A DNA stretch of 64,000 nucleotides from Alteromonas lipotrueiana. GTDB taxonomy: Bacteria > Pseudomonadota > Gammaproteobacteria > Enterobacterales > Alteromonadaceae. The first letter of the stretch is position 1; each line of letters opens with the position of its first letter. The DNA lies in assembly GCF_019249245.1 (NCBI RefSeq), contig NZ_JAESDK010000023.1:1-64000 (forward strand). The letters are read 5' to 3'. The notes under the pieces were generated by a model. That model was not told the DNA's origin, searched no databases, and was given only the letters and a program-made list of their open reading frames with translations. Of this stretch, positions 44,891 to 55,479 are shown one piece after another. A program made the position numbers and the translations under genes.

Positions 44891-44930
44891 AAAAAAGGGC
44901 CTTATCAATTGCTGGTAAGGCTTTTTAAAA
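44891..44930. terminator. Terminator between channel and small hypothetical gene
   Basis: GCCTTA and TAAGGC pair at 44899-44904 and 44916-44921, flanked by A-rich and T-rich runs. It can serve the rightward channel gene and, read leftward, the small gene at 44947. Confidence 0.75.
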
Positions 44931-44946
44931 TCAGCAATCTATTTTA

Positions 44947-45219
44947 CTAAAAATTTTTAATGCGCCACTCTTTGGCTGCAAACATCATTTGATAAAGCTG
45001 TTCTTGTCCACCCATGTATAAATACACCATAACTTCATTTAACGAATTGGCCTCGCACCATAGCGTAGCGCCATTTTCCAAAGTGGCCCGAATAGGCCCT
45101 GCTTCGCGGTAATTAGACACTTCTTTAATAACCAATTGCTGCGCAGCGCAAAATTGAGAAAGACCATCCCACATGGAGGCCTGCCCCATGGTCGAAGAGT
45201 CAGGAAAATTGAAATTCAT
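44947..45219 (-). CDS. Small hypothetical protein
   Basis: A 90-residue protein from ATG 45219, chosen because GGAGC lies 7 bp upstream. No membrane segment or signal. The sequence (LSQFCAAQQLVIKEVSNYREAGPIRATLENGATLWCEANSLNEVMVYLYMGGQEQLYQMMFAAKEWRIKNF) has a conserved look but no motif I can name. It stands alone, convergent with the channel gene. Confidence 0.6.
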   Translation of the reverse strand: MNFNFPDSSTMGQASMWDGLSQFCAAQQLVIKEVSNYREAGPIRATLENGATLWCEANSLNEVMVYLYMGGQEQLYQMMFAAKEWRIKNF

Positions 45220-45593
45220 AGTGGGCTCCGTTTCCCTGTTAAGAAACAAAAGCATATAAACTAATTACAGCTTTCTCCACTACACTTTAGCCTACTAAAC
45301 TTTTGTATAATAGCCATGGCAGCTTGTATGCAACACCCTTCGATGGCCAACGTTGCTTACGCGAAAAACAGGCCTTTGCTTTTTATTTGCCTGGCAAGTC
45401 TTACTATTTGAAGCACGCAAAGCGCAGCTCTGGCTGATATCATCCAGCCAAATGCGTCAGATTAAAAATTCTTTGTGCCATTTTTGGGCCTTTACTGGTC
45501 TGCAAATAAAGATTAGTCCTTTATTTTAAGGCTGGTTCACGCTACAAAGCCTGTCTGAATATTTTTTTTCACTCTGGAATAGGCACTTTTAGC
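45220..45593. other. Divergent intergenic stretch
   Basis: No gene. It should hold the promoters of the small leftward gene and of the mechanosensitive channel. I see no strong hairpin with a T-tract in it. Confidence 0.4.
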
Positions 45594-46892
45594 ATGTTGT
45601 CGTTCGACACCCTAAACCTGGCTTGGCAAGAAGCATTAGGTAAATTACAGGAGGCTCTTACCAGCCCCGCCTTTTTATTACAGCTAATTATCATTGCCAC
45701 GCTTTATCTTGTGGGGTGGGTCGCCGCGCGGGGGCTACGCCGTCAGATTCCTTTTATGAATCACCCCCCGACTAGCCAAACCCATACTGTTAAATGGTTC
45801 GGGTATCAGCTGGGTCGTACTCTTTTTCCACTTCTGACCATAATTTTATTAAAGCTATCGACCACATTAGGAACACAGTTTCAGCTTAATCCGTGGCTAC
45901 TGAAGGTAGCTTTGATGATTGCTGTGCTGTTGTTTTTAAATTCCTGCATTAATGGATTTGTACGTAGCCGGGCGGTAGCTCTGTTTATGCGCTATGTGGG
46001 TTTACCCATTGTGTTTGCTCACCTTATCGGCATGCTACCTGCGATCGTAAAGACGCTCGAGACTATTTCGGTGTCGGTGGGTAATGTTGATGTTTCTGCA
46101 TACGGGGTGTCTCGGGTACTGGTATTTGGTGTATTGCTGTTTTGGATGGGGCGCACCTCAAATACTATGGGTCAGGATATTATCCGTAACCGACGCGACC
46201 TGGATATTACCACTAAAGAAGTCTTTGCAAAGCTTTACGAGGTAACGCTGTTCTGCATTATTGTGTTACTGCTGCTAAACGTTATGGGCATCAACCTTAC
46301 TGCCTTAGCCGTATTTGGCGGTGCGTTAGGTGTAGGGCTTGGTTTGGGGCTACAGACCATCGCATCAAACTTTATCTCAGGTATAATTATACTGCTCGAC
46401 AGGTCACTAACGGTGGGCGACTATGTTGAGCTGGAGGATGGTGCGAAAGGTTTTGTGCGCGAATTTAAAATGCGCTACGCCGTACTTGAAACCTATGACG
46501 GCAAGGATATCTTAGTTCCCAATGAAAAGTTTATCAGCACACTACTGGTTAACTGGACACACAAAGATCCTAAACAGCGTTACCGCATCGATTTTTCAGT
46601 TGCGTATCAAACCGACATCCGTGCCATGGTCGAGATTATAAAAGCGGCGGTCGCCGAGCACCCACAGGTATTAAGCGGCGATGACATCCCTATTGAAGAG
46701 CGCCCCGATTGCGAAATTGACAGTTTCGGCGACTCGGGTGTCAATGTATTTGTAGAATTCTGGATGGAAGGTATTGATGACGGCAAAAACCGTGTGGGGG
46801 GTGACTTGCTGTTAATTGTATTTGAAACCCTTCGGGCCAACGATATCCAGATTCCTTATCCGCAACGCGAAGTGCGTATTCTCGAAAAATAG
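45594..46892 (+). CDS. MscS-family mechanosensitive ion channel
   Basis: A 432-residue membrane protein with about five N-terminal helices. The pore helix and following beta domain read LGVGLGLGLQTIASNFISGIIILLDRSLTVGDYVELEDG, the MscS core. The cytoplasmic vestibule (about 290-425) ends with VEFWMEGIDDGKNRVGGDLLLIVFETLRANDIQIPYPQREV, as in MscS. It releases solutes on osmotic down-shock. A terminator hairpin follows at 46899-46934. Length is longer than the shortest MscS (286), with extra N-terminal helices like other mid-sized family members. Confidence 0.92.
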   Translation: MLSFDTLNLAWQEALGKLQEALTSPAFLLQLIIIATLYLVGWVAARGLRRQIPFMNHPPTSQTHTVKWFGYQLGRTLFPLLTIILLKLSTTLGTQFQLNPWLLKVALMIAVLLFLNSCINGFVRSRAVALFMRYVGLPIVFAHLIGMLPAIVKTLETISVSVGNVDVSAYGVSRVLVFGVLLFWMGRTSNTMGQDIIRNRRDLDITTKEVFAKLYEVTLFCIIVLLLLNVMGINLTALAVFGGALGVGLGLGLQTIASNFISGIIILLDRSLTVGDYVELEDGAKGFVREFKMRYAVLETYDGKDILVPNEKFISTLLVNWTHKDPKQRYRIDFSVAYQTDIRAMVEIIKAAVAEHPQVLSGDDIPIEERPDCEIDSFGDSGVNVFVEFWMEGIDDGKNRVGGDLLLIVFETLRANDIQIPYPQREVRILEK

Positions 46893-47285
46893 ACCAACAG
46901 GCTGGCTTTATGAACCTTATCAAAGCCGGCCTTTACTACGTAGCTTTAAACAACCAGTTATTATTGATTGTTCTTTAAACAGATGAAATTGTGGTGTTGC
47001 AGCCTGTTAACGTCTTAACTGCGTAATAGTTTCTGTCAAAATAGCAAAAAAGTCTTAAAACGCCGAACATGACTAATTGGTTAACTAATCTTAATTTATA
47101 AATAATCAAATCTAATCATACACTTAATTTACTGTTAACATTATATTTACACAAATGTACATTATGTTGACGCTTTCATCGCTAAATCTCATTTCCCTTA
47201 GTCATCTATTTTGCTATCCTTCTGCGGCAAATATTCTGATGATGAATTTTTCGCCACCAAATACTTAAATGAGAATTAGGATACC
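46893..47285. other. AT-rich intergenic stretch
   Basis: A terminator hairpin for the MscS gene (46899-46934: AGGCtGGCTTTatGA and TCAAAGCCgGCCTT) is followed by about 330 bp of AT-rich sequence with no gene. It should hold the promoter of the small membrane protein at 47286 (AGGA before its ATG). Confidence 0.5.
46899..46934 (+). terminator. Terminator of the MscS-family gene
   Basis: AGGCtGGCTTT and AAAGCCgGCCTTT pair 7 bp past the stop codon, with a short T run after it. Confidence 0.65.
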
Positions 47286-47702
47286 ATGTCGCTATTACCT
47301 TCAATCACATTCGCTAAGGCCAGTGTTTTGCTAGAGCAAAACGCGGGAACGTGTGTGCATTGGGTTTGTCGTAGCTTCGGTATGACGCTATTCATTGCGT
47401 CATTAAATATTGTTCTGATTCTTTGCGGGTCGCTAGCTGACTCTACTGAGGTAGTTTCTGCAATTATTGAAAACCCGGTCATTGGCCCGGTTACCGTCGC
47501 CCTGTTAGGTCTTCTTGTGGCCTACTCTGTGATGTGCGGCTCGTTAAAATCTTCGTTACTTACTCGCCTGTTTCAGCGTACACCGGCCCGACGCGCGGGT
47601 GTTATTCTTCGCCAAACGCGACTTACGCTCCAATTTTTTGCCGCTAGTCATCGTGAACAACTTACACATGGCTCGCGCGCTCCCCCTTTAAGTCCCGGCT
47701 GA
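47286..47702 (+). CDS. Small membrane protein of unknown function
   Basis: A 138-residue protein with two hydrophobic segments (about 36-56 and 70-90). AGGA lies 6 bp before ATG 47286. It is followed after 165 bp by cyoA on the same strand, so it may be linked to the oxidase operon, but there is no sequence sign of a redox role. A basic C-terminus (TPARRAGVILRQTRLTLQFFAASHREQLTHGSRAP) would lie in the cytoplasm. No family recognised. Confidence 0.6.
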   Translation: MSLLPSITFAKASVLLEQNAGTCVHWVCRSFGMTLFIASLNIVLILCGSLADSTEVVSAIIENPVIGPVTVALLGLLVAYSVMCGSLKSSLLTRLFQRTPARRAGVILRQTRLTLQFFAASHREQLTHGSRAPPLSPG

Positions 47703-47867
47703 TAAAGCAAGTGGGTTTGTTGTTTACAGAACAATGTTAATGACAAACCAGGTGTTATATCGACCGACTTAAAATATCGGGACTACCTTGGGTGTCCCTG
47801 AAATCTGAGCGTCGTTCTGCATGCGGAACGGCAGGATAGTAAACCTCTGGGTTGTAGGAAAATTCCT

Positions 47868-48818
47868 TTGCTTATTCGTAACCTTAGTAAAATTGCTCTT
47901 ACCGCCATCGTACTGACACTAGCAGGTTGTAGTGGCGGGGTTCTCGATCCGAAAGGACAGGTGGGTGTAGAAGAAAAGTGGCTGATTATTATCTGTACAC
48001 TTCTTATGCTCATTGTTGTTATTCCGGTTATCGTGTTGACCCTCTATTTCGCCTGGAAGTACCGTGCGAGCCGGGATTTTGAAGTCTACACGCCCAAATG
48101 GGCTCACTCGACAAAGATTGAAGCTGCGGTCTGGTCTATTCCAGTCCTGATCATCATTGTATTGGGTGTTATTACGTGGAAATCGACACACGCTCTTGAC
48201 CCTTATAAGCCGCTTGAAGGCAAGGGTGAACACATGACTGTGGAAGTGGTTTCTTTAAACTGGAAGTGGTTGTTCATTTATCCTGAACAAGGCATTGCTA
48301 CCGTTAACGAATTGGTTTTTCCCGCAGACAAACCTGTGGCTTTCAAAATCACTTCTGAAGGCACAATGAATTCATTTTTCATTCCGCAGTTAGGCAGCCA
48401 GATTTATTCTATGGCGGGTATGGAAACCAAATTGCACTTAATCGCAGATGAGCCAGGTACATTTATGGGTATCTCAGCGAACTACAGTGGGTCAGGTTTC
48501 ACCGGAATGGAATTTGATGCTATTGCTACGCCGACTGAAGGTGACTTCGACGCCTGGGTTGAAAAGGTTAAGCAGCAAGGTGGTGAGCTTGATATGGCTC
48601 AGTACAACGCGCTGGCGAAACCCACAGAGCGTCATCCAGTGACCTATTTTGCTGACGTAGAAGACAATCTGTTTCATACCATCATTATGCGATTTATGAA
48701 AGATCACGGTGATATGAGCTACTACAGCAAACCAAACAATGCAGTCCAGGGGCACCATGAAGGCGCGAAAAAATCTTCGTCGCACTCAGGCGCTCATGAA
48801 GATGGGGCCAAGGAGTAA
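47868..48818 (+). CDS. cyoA: Cytochrome bo3 ubiquinol oxidase subunit II
   Basis: A 316-residue lipoprotein. The signal ends at the lipobox LAGC (Cys21), two membrane helices follow, and the periplasmic cupredoxin domain lacks the copper ligands, as in quinol oxidases. The sequence [62 protein letters not shown] is CyoA-like. The C-terminus is histidine-rich. The start is TTG 47868, with AGGA 8 bp upstream. It leads the cyoABCDE operon. Confidence 0.93.
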   Translation: MLIRNLSKIALTAIVLTLAGCSGGVLDPKGQVGVEEKWLIIICTLLMLIVVIPVIVLTLYFAWKYRASRDFEVYTPKWAHSTKIEAAVWSIPVLIIIVLGVITWKSTHALDPYKPLEGKGEHMTVEVVSLNWKWLFIYPEQGIATVNELVFPADKPVAFKITSEGTMNSFFIPQLGSQIYSMAGMETKLHLIADEPGTFMGISANYSGSGFTGMEFDAIATPTEGDFDAWVEKVKQQGGELDMAQYNALAKPTERHPVTYFADVEDNLFHTIIMRFMKDHGDMSYYSKPNNAVQGHHEGAKKSSSHSGAHEDGAKE

Positions 48819-48820
48819 TC

Positions 48821-50809
48821 ATGTCTTTCTTAGGTAAATTATCAATTGAAGCGGTGCCGTATCATGATCCTATTATCATGACTACGCTGACCGTGGTGGC
48901 AATATTAGGCATTACGCTTGCCGTTTTGATCACCAAATATGATAAATGGGGCGTACTATGGAACGATTGGATCACATCTATCGACCATAAACGCCTGGGT
49001 GTCATGTACATCATATTAGCGCTTATCATGCTGTTGCGCGGCTTTGCCGATGCTATCATGATGCGTTCGCAGTTAGCCCTGGCCACCAACGGTGCTGAGG
49101 GGTATTTGCCACCGGAACATTACGACCAGATATTCACCGCGCACGGTGTCATTATGATCATCTTCATGGCCATGCCATTTATGATTGGTCTGATGAACAT
49201 TATTGTTCCGTTGCAGGTGGGCGCCCGTGATGTTGCGTTCCCGTTTTTGAATAACCTTAGTTTCTGGATGACTGCCGGTGGCGCCATTCTTATCAACCTA
49301 TCTTTAGGTTTGGGTGAGTTTGCGCAAACGGGTTGGGTTGCGTACCCACCGTTGTCGGGTCTGCAATACAGTCCGGGGGTGGGTGTTGATTACTACATTT
49401 GGGCCTTGCAAATATCCGGACTCGGTACGCTACTAACTGCAGTTAACTTCCTGGTAACTGTATTTAAGATGCGTGCACCGGGCATGAAACTAATGCAAAT
49501 GCCTATTTTCACCTGGACGTGTACCTGGGCCAACATTCTGATTGCTGCGTCATTCCCAATTTTGACTGCGGTATTAGCGATGCTGACCTTAGACCGATAT
49601 CTGGATTTCCACTTCTTCACGAATGAAGCCGGTGGTAACTCTATGATGTACATCAACCTGTTCTGGGCATGGGGTCACCCTGAAGTTTATATTCTGGTTC
49701 TGCCGGCATTTGGTATTTTCTCAGAAATTATTTCAACCTTTACAGCAAAACGTTTGTTTGGCTATAAATCAATGGTTTACGCCAGTGGCGCAATCGCCAT
49801 TCTAGGGTTTATTGTTTGGTTGCATCACTTCTTTACTATGGGCTCAAGTGCCAACGTTAATGCGTTCTTTGGTATTATGACCATGATTATTGCGGTGCCG
49901 ACCGGGGTAAAACTGTTTAACTGGATTTTCACAATTTATCGTGGCCGTTTGATTATCGGTACTCCTATTTTGTGGTCTATTGGTTTTATCGTGACCTTTA
50001 CTATTGGTGGTATGACAGGTGTTTTGCTGGCCATTCCAGGCGCTGACTATGTTCTGCACAACAGTCTGTTTTTGATTGCTCACTTCCATAACACCATTAT
50101 TGGTGGTGCGGTATTTGGTTATCTTGCAGGTTTTGTTTACTGGTTCCCTAAAGCGATGGGCTTCAAACTTGATGAGCAATGGGGTAAGCGCGCGTTCTGG
50201 TGCTGGCAGATTGGTTTCTTATTAGCCTTTATGCCGTTGTACGTACTGGGCTTCTTAGGAATGACACGTCGTCTTAACTCAACCAATAATCCAGACTGGA
50301 ATATCTGGTTGTATATCGCGGCCTTTGGTGCGGTAGTTATTGCCTTCGGTATTTTATTCCAGCTTATTCAACTGGTAGTCAGCTTCATGAACCGTGAAGC
50401 ACTGGATGATAAAACCGGCGATCCGTGGAATGGCCATACTCTAGAATGGTCTACTGCCTCACCGCCGCAGTTTTATAACTTTGCCAAAATTCCTCATGTA
50501 AGTGACATAGATACGTGGACTGATATGAAAGAAAAAGGCGAGGCGTACCAGGAGTACGACAAATACGCGCCGATTCATATGCCTAAAAATACGCCGGCGG
50601 GTGTGTTAATTAGCGGTAGTTTGACCGTATTTTGTTTCGCAATGATCTGGCACATCTGGTGGCTAGCCATTGTAGGTCTGGTTGGTGGCATTGGTTTCTA
50701 CATCATGCGGTGTTACACCAAAGATGTTGATTACTATGTGCAACCTGATGAGATTAAACGCATTGAAGATGAACACATCAACAATGCGTCAAAAGAGGTA
50801 CAAGCATGA
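48821..50809 (+). CDS. cyoB: Cytochrome bo3 ubiquinol oxidase subunit I
   Basis: A 662-residue, 15-helix heme-copper oxidase subunit. [15 protein letters not shown] contains the copper-B histidine and the cross-linked tyrosine, HH in [10 protein letters not shown] gives the other copper-B ligands, and HFHNTIIGG the heme ligands. It reduces oxygen to water and pumps protons, using ubiquinol. AAGGAG precedes ATG 48821, 2 bp after cyoA, and it overlaps cyoC by 4 bp. Confidence 0.97.
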   Translation: MSFLGKLSIEAVPYHDPIIMTTLTVVAILGITLAVLITKYDKWGVLWNDWITSIDHKRLGVMYIILALIMLLRGFADAIMMRSQLALATNGAEGYLPPEHYDQIFTAHGVIMIIFMAMPFMIGLMNIIVPLQVGARDVAFPFLNNLSFWMTAGGAILINLSLGLGEFAQTGWVAYPPLSGLQYSPGVGVDYYIWALQISGLGTLLTAVNFLVTVFKMRAPGMKLMQMPIFTWTCTWANILIAASFPILTAVLAMLTLDRYLDFHFFTNEAGGNSMMYINLFWAWGHPEVYILVLPAFGIFSEIISTFTAKRLFGYKSMVYASGAIAILGFIVWLHHFFTMGSSANVNAFFGIMTMIIAVPTGVKLFNWIFTIYRGRLIIGTPILWSIGFIVTFTIGGMTGVLLAIPGADYVLHNSLFLIAHFHNTIIGGAVFGYLAGFVYWFPKAMGFKLDEQWGKRAFWCWQIGFLLAFMPLYVLGFLGMTRRLNSTNNPDWNIWLYIAAFGAVVIAFGILFQLIQLVVSFMNREALDDKTGDPWNGHTLEWSTASPPQFYNFAKIPHVSDIDTWTDMKEKGEAYQEYDKYAPIHMPKNTPAGVLISGSLTVFCFAMIWHIWWLAIVGLVGGIGFYIMRCYTKDVDYYVQPDEIKRIEDEHINNASKEVQA

Positions 50810-51441
50810 GTTCTAATGCAGCAAGCTTAAATCCTAATGATGATGTAAACGGTCATGACGACAGTCATGACCACGAGCACCATGATACAAGCGGTGACAC
50901 GATATTTGGCTTCTGGCTATATCTGATGACCGACTGTTTGTTGTTCGCCTCTTTCTTTGCAACCTACGCCGTGCTGTTTATGAACACTGCGGGCGGCGTG
51001 TCGGGCAAAGACATTTTCGAACTAGATTTTGTGGCAGTAGAAACCGCTGCCCTGCTTCTTAGTAGTATCACCTTTGGTTTTGCAATGATTGCGGCTCACG
51101 CCCAAAAGCAAGCCAAAACGCTACTGTGGCTCGGGGTCACCTTTGCCTTTGGTGCTGCGTTTATCGGTATGGAAATCTATGAATTTCATCATCTGATTGT
51201 AAACGGTAATGGACCGGGCGAAAGCGCGTTTTTGTCAGCGTTCTTTGCGCTGGTAGGTTTGCACGGTCTGCACGTAACCGCAGGCTTAATTTGGATGACG
51301 ATATTGATCATCGAAATTTTGCGCCGCGGACTGGGTAATCAAACGGTAACGCGTCTTAGCTGCCTGAGCTTGTTCTGGCACTTCCTGGACATTGTCTGGA
51401 TTTGCGTATTTACCGTTGTCTATTTGATTGGAGCGATGTAA
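50806..51441 (+). CDS. cyoC: Cytochrome bo3 ubiquinol oxidase subunit III
   Basis: A 211-residue protein with five membrane helices after a histidine-rich N-terminus ([12 protein letters not shown]). [24 protein letters not shown] and the [14 protein letters not shown] helix match subunit III of quinol oxidases. It overlaps cyoB by 4 bp (ATGA), and its stop TAA overlaps the cyoD ATG by 1 base. Confidence 0.95.
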   Translation: MSSNAASLNPNDDVNGHDDSHDHEHHDTSGDTIFGFWLYLMTDCLLFASFFATYAVLFMNTAGGVSGKDIFELDFVAVETAALLLSSITFGFAMIAAHAQKQAKTLLWLGVTFAFGAAFIGMEIYEFHHLIVNGNGPGESAFLSAFFALVGLHGLHVTAGLIWMTILIIEILRRGLGNQTVTRLSCLSLFWHFLDIVWICVFTVVYLIGAM

Positions 51442-51800
51442 TGAGCCATAGTCATTCTCATTCAGCCACCCCTGGAAATGCCGAAGAAGAACATGTTGAT
51501 AATCACGGTGACGTAAAATCCTATATTATTGGGTTTGTGTTATCGGTGATTTTAACAGTGATTCCTTTTTGGACCGTAATGGAAGGCGACTTCAGCAAAA
51601 CAACGACACTATGGATTGTTGTCGTTACTGCAATAGTGCAGTTATGGGTACACCTGAAGTTCTTTTTACACCTTAACTTTGTTACTGAAGATGGTCGTGC
51701 CAGCACGTTCTCATTTTTATTCAGCGCCCTGGTTATTGTGATGGTAGTAGGTCTGTCCATTTGGATTATCTACGAGTCTAACGCCATGATGATGTACTAG
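51441..51800 (+). CDS. cyoD: Cytochrome bo3 ubiquinol oxidase subunit IV
   Basis: A 119-residue protein with three membrane helices and a histidine-rich start (SHSHSHSATP). SYIIGFVLSVILTVIPFW and VQLWVHLKFFLHL are typical of subunit IV, which helps assemble the copper-B site. The ATG at 51441 shares one base with the cyoC stop. A GTG further upstream at 51402 is not needed. Confidence 0.93.
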   Translation: MSHSHSHSATPGNAEEEHVDNHGDVKSYIIGFVLSVILTVIPFWTVMEGDFSKTTTLWIVVVTAIVQLWVHLKFFLHLNFVTEDGRASTFSFLFSALVIVMVVGLSIWIIYESNAMMMY

Positions 51801-51856
51801 CCTCGCGGCTGGTACAACATCCCGATATTGAGTTGTTAGCGGGAGAAACTGATTAA

Positions 51857-52741
51857 ATGTTCCGACGTTATTTACAGGTGACAAAACCTGGCATAATCAT
51901 GGGTAACCTAATCTCTGTTGCCGGAGGCTTTTTACTGGCTTCGCGCGGTGAGGTGGACGGGTTATTGATGGTAGCTACTTTAGTAGGTTTGTCGCTGGTT
52001 GTTGCCTCTGGCTGTGCCATCAATAATTGTATTGATCGGGACATTGATGCCAGAATGCAGCGAACTAAAACCCGGGTAACGGTGACCGGCGAAATGTCTG
52101 TTAAAGCAGCGTTTGCTCACGGTGTAGTATTAGGAATCGCAGGGTTTGCCCTGCTGGCCTACTTTACTAATGCCGTGGCTGTATTTTTTGCAGCATTAGG
52201 CTACGTAGTTTATGTAGGCGTTTACAGCTTGTACATGAAACGGAATTCAGTTTACGGCACATTGGTGGGCAGCCTGTCAGGGGCTGTTCCGCCGGTGGTT
52301 GGTTATTGTGCGGTCACTGCACAATTTGATGCAGGCGCGGCTATCTTGCTGGTCATGTTTAGTTTGTGGCAAATGCCGCATTCTTACGCCATTGCCATCT
52401 TTCGCTACAAAGACTATGAAGCTGCGAATATTCCGGTATTACCGGTGGCTCAGGGTATTGAAAAAGCCAAATTGCATATCGTGCTATATATTGCGGTATA
52501 TGCGTTGGTTACCATGTTGTTACCATTGAGCGGGTATACCGGATTGGGCTTTATGGCCGTTGCTGCAACCACCAGCATTTGGTGGCTGGTTATGGCACTA
52601 CGTGGTTATCGCAATGACGTAGATGAAACCAAATGGGCACGCCAGGTGTTTGGCTTCTCCATTCTCAATATCACGATATTAAGCATTGCCATGGCGGTTG
52701 ATTATCACGCCGTAGCACCGCAGTTATTCGTATTTAGTTAA
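51857..52741 (+). CDS. cyoE: Protoheme IX farnesyltransferase (heme O synthase)
   Basis: A 294-residue membrane prenyltransferase with about nine helices. [18 protein letters not shown] is the first aspartate-rich prenyl-binding motif, and [17 protein letters not shown] is the second conserved loop. It makes heme O for CyoB. It ends the cyo operon, 56 bp after cyoD, and a terminator follows at 52748-52773. Confidence 0.95.
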   Translation: MFRRYLQVTKPGIIMGNLISVAGGFLLASRGEVDGLLMVATLVGLSLVVASGCAINNCIDRDIDARMQRTKTRVTVTGEMSVKAAFAHGVVLGIAGFALLAYFTNAVAVFFAALGYVVYVGVYSLYMKRNSVYGTLVGSLSGAVPPVVGYCAVTAQFDAGAAILLVMFSLWQMPHSYAIAIFRYKDYEAANIPVLPVAQGIEKAKLHIVLYIAVYALVTMLLPLSGYTGLGFMAVAATTSIWWLVMALRGYRNDVDETKWARQVFGFSILNITILSIAMAVDYHAVAPQLFVFS

Positions 52742-52747
52742 ATCAAG

Positions 52748-52773
52748 ATGGCTCCGAAAGGGGCCATTTTTTT
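52748..52773 (+). terminator. Terminator of the cyo operon
   Basis: ATGGCTCC-GAAA-GGGGCCAT forms a hairpin with a tetraloop (one G-T pair), followed by seven T residues, 6 bp past the cyoE stop. Confidence 0.85.
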
Positions 52774-52792
52774 ATCTTCATTTTTTAGCAGC

Positions 52793-53086
52793 TTAATCGG
52801 CTTCAATCACTTCGTATTTTTTCACTTCACTGTTTAGCACGATCTTTTCTGCCTGTGCACTAAAGCGGGTAAAATGGTCTGCATTAAAATGTGCCTCAAG
52901 GGCAGCTGCAGACGCCCAAAGCTCTGTGATCACAATTTCAATATGTTGCTCAGTAATGCGCCGGGCAATATCATAGCGTTCACAGCCCTTTTCCTGGCGT
53001 GAGTGAAACTGCAGGGTTTTAAGAGCACTGATGACATGTTCCAGATTTTCTTCAGTACACTGTAAGGTAGCAACAACAGTTAACAT
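52793..53086 (-). CDS. Antibiotic biosynthesis monooxygenase (ABM/YgiN-like) protein
   Basis: A 97-residue protein of the dimeric alpha/beta barrel ABM family. MLTVVATLQCTEENLEHVISALKTLQFHSRQEKGCERYDIAR...ITELWASAAALEAHFNADHFTRF is the full family pattern, including the conserved histidine in H-F. YgiN-like members oxidise quinols. AAAGGA precedes ATG 53086. The extension to 53167 is rejected. It lies just past the cyo terminator in the opposite orientation, and a quinone-related role is possible but not shown. Confidence 0.82.
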   Translation of the reverse strand: MLTVVATLQCTEENLEHVISALKTLQFHSRQEKGCERYDIARRITEQHIEIVITELWASAAALEAHFNADHFTRFSAQAEKIVLNSEVKKYEVIEAD

Positions 53087-53179
53087 AGCCTGATCCTTTG
53101 CGGTTATCGAAACCAAAACTAAAAAAGCACTACCATAGATTACGTAGTTTCCGCATCTACGATCCATCTTAATAAAATT

Positions 53180-54361
53180 CTAATGGCCCGGAGTATGTAA
53201 AAACAGCCGGCTGGCTAACGGTAAATTGGCACTGCCCATAACCTGCGCGTTGCCCCCCACTAATCCTGGACGCGCCTTAATAGCATGCAGCCCCCGCCAG
53301 TCCAGATGCTTTAACTGCTCATTGATAGCGGCCACCAGCTGCTCTTTTACCCATTCCGGAAGATTACCTTCAACGATAAGGTGCTGTGTATCGAGCACCG
53401 CCTGACAATTAAGGCCGGCATGAGCCAGCGCTCTTGCCGCCTGTTGTAACCAGGGATTCAGAGTTTCGGCAAGTCCGGGCCAGTGGGTGTCGCCGTCCCA
53501 CAGTGCTGCCCACTGCTGTGTATTCAGATCCTGCTCCAGCGAATAAAGCGATGCCTGGGTTAGTAGCTGCGCCGGCTGGCCTGCGGGGTCCGGCACGCTA
53601 AGAGAGCCTAAGGCGCCAGCGTTGTGGTGGGCGCCGTACAACACCTTACCATGGTGCACAATTCCGCCGCCGGCAAAACTACCGATATAGACATACACAA
53701 AACTGGCCGGTTCGGGGTAGTTGCCCCATAGTAATTCTGCTTCACATGCCGCGGTGTCGTCGTTACACAGTTGCACCGGCAAACCTGATAGATGCTGTAA
53801 CGCCCCGACAATGTTGTAGTGCTGCCAGTTTTCCAGTGGTACCGCGGGGACCCGGGTATAGGCCGGCCAGTTCCAGATCTCAAATGGCATCGCCACGCCC
53901 AGACCTACTACCCGTGTACGCTCTTCCTGGCTCAACTGCCGATAAAGTAGCGGCAGATGGGTGCTGACAAATTGTTCCAGCTTATCGGTTTGAGGGGTAT
54001 CGAAGGTTTGCTGGTAACTGTCAATTATCGCCCCGGATAAGTCCATTAAAGACAGCACAAAACTGCGTCTTCCGACTTTCAGGCCAAGACTAAATGCGCC
54101 GCGAGGGTTTAACATAAACGGGACGGTGGGCTGCCCCACCCGGCCTTTATCGGGTGCACCGCGCTTTATTAGCTCCAGCGCTTCGAGCTGCGTAAACATT
54201 TTGGTCACCGCCTGCGCGCTGATCCCCAGACTTCTGGCGATGTCTGCTTTTGGCATAGCGTAACCACTGCGCAACAGGGTTAGCGCGCGCCGGGCGTTTG
54301 CGCTTAATGGCAGTTGCTCACAAAATGAGGAACAGGCTGAAAACTTATTATTGGTATACAT
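53180..54361 (-). CDS. ROK-family repressor
   Basis: A protein of about 393 residues. The N-terminus holds a winged HTH (LTLLRSGYAMPKADIARSLGISAQAVTKMFTQLEAL). The remainder is a ROK domain (GLGVAMPFEIWNW, VYVYIGSFAGGGIVHHGKVLYGAHHNAGALGSL). The cysteine-rich zinc motif (CxCGxxGCxE) of many ROK proteins is absent, and the position reads PDPAGQPAQLLTQASLYSLEQ. It is divergent from a PfkB sugar kinase across about 150 bp and is its probable repressor, responding to a sugar or sugar phosphate. The start is ATG 54361 or GTG 54376, and no ribosome site decides. Confidence 0.85.
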   Translation of the reverse strand: MYTNNKFSACSSFCEQLPLSANARRALTLLRSGYAMPKADIARSLGISAQAVTKMFTQLEALELIKRGAPDKGRVGQPTVPFMLNPRGAFSLGLKVGRRSFVLSLMDLSGAIIDSYQQTFDTPQTDKLEQFVSTHLPLLYRQLSQEERTRVVGLGVAMPFEIWNWPAYTRVPAVPLENWQHYNIVGALQHLSGLPVQLCNDDTAACEAELLWGNYPEPASFVYVYIGSFAGGGIVHHGKVLYGAHHNAGALGSLSVPDPAGQPAQLLTQASLYSLEQDLNTQQWAALWDGDTHWPGLAETLNPWLQQAARALAHAGLNCQAVLDTQHLIVEGNLPEWVKEQLVAAINEQLKHLDWRGLHAIKARPGLVGGNAQVMGSANLPLASRLFLHTPGH

Positions 54362-54522
54362 TTCAGGTTCAAACACCGTAATTTCACAGATAACACTGTT
54401 ATCCCATAATTACAATATTAAGTAAACCTGGTTGATTTATTCGCTGAATTCATAAATACTGTTTGTCTATTACAGGTATTCAGGCGTAAATAAACGCTTA
54501 TCAGGTACAAAAGGAAACAACC

Positions 54523-55479
54523 ATGCAGGTATTGGCAATAGGTGAAGTACTTATCGATATGTTGGGTACTGCTACAACAGACCCACAAGCGCCTACAGCT
54601 CAGATATTTCAGCCGTTTGCAGGGGGAGCTCCGGCAAATGTTGCGGTAGCCATTGCAAAGTTAGGTGGCCGAAGTGCGTTGATATCAAAGGTAGGAAATG
54701 ACCAGTTTGGACGATTTCTGGTTAACACTTTGAACAATTATCAGGTCGATACCCAATATGTTCAGCAAAGCGAAGCCAAAACCGCCCTGGCTTTTGTCAG
54801 TCTGGATGATTCTGGCGAGCGTAGCTTCGATTTTTATTTGGATAATGCGGCGCACACCACCATTTGCGCTGAAGACATAGCAAAAGTGAACGTGGGTGAT
54901 GACACCATAGTACACCTTTGCAGCGGCTCGTTTTCTACTCCCGGACTTAGCGCCAGTGCGCAGGCATTAATTTCACGGGCTGAACAGCAACAAAGTGTGC
55001 TGTGTATGGATATTAACTATCGCCCTGCCTTTTGGAAAAAAGACACGCCTAACATCGCTCAATCTATTTTTGAGGCGGCGGCACAGATGCACATTATCAA
55101 ATCCAGCAATGAAGAGCTTGAGCAGCTGTACGGCGAACAGTCTGAAGAGGTTATTCAGCAGTGGCTGTCAGGCACAGTACAGCTTGTATTGGTGACCGAT
55201 GGTGCCCAACCGGTTCGGTATTATACCAATGCGTTTAATGGCGAATGTCAGGTGCCCGAAACCACGGTGAAAGACACGACTGCTGCCGGCGATTCTTTCA
55301 TCGGAGGCTTTTTATATTCAATGAGTCAGTCTATTACCAGCTTTCACCAGTTCAGCGCATTTGTAGAAGAGCGTCAACGTCTGCTTGAAGCGGTATCGTT
55401 TGCCATGCGCTGCGGTGCAGTCACAGTGACACGCTTTGGTGCCTTTGAGGCATTGCCCACAGCATCTGATCTTACGTAA
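54523..55479 (+). CDS. PfkB-family sugar kinase (fructokinase-like)
   Basis: A 318-residue kinase. GGAPANVAVAIAKLGG (about 30-45) is the first PfkB signature, and DTTAAGDSFIGGFLYSM the second, with the catalytic aspartate in AAGDS. VCMDINYRPAFW is the fructokinase-like segment. It phosphorylates a sugar, fructose being the best guess. AAAGGAAA precedes ATG 54523. Divergent from the ROK repressor. No sugar transporter is in this window. Confidence 0.88.
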   Translation: MQVLAIGEVLIDMLGTATTDPQAPTAQIFQPFAGGAPANVAVAIAKLGGRSALISKVGNDQFGRFLVNTLNNYQVDTQYVQQSEAKTALAFVSLDDSGERSFDFYLDNAAHTTICAEDIAKVNVGDDTIVHLCSGSFSTPGLSASAQALISRAEQQQSVLCMDINYRPAFWKKDTPNIAQSIFEAAAQMHIIKSSNEELEQLYGEQSEEVIQQWLSGTVQLVLVTDGAQPVRYYTNAFNGECQVPETTVKDTTAAGDSFIGGFLYSMSQSITSFHQFSAFVEERQRLLEAVSFAMRCGAVTVTRFGAFEALPTASDLT

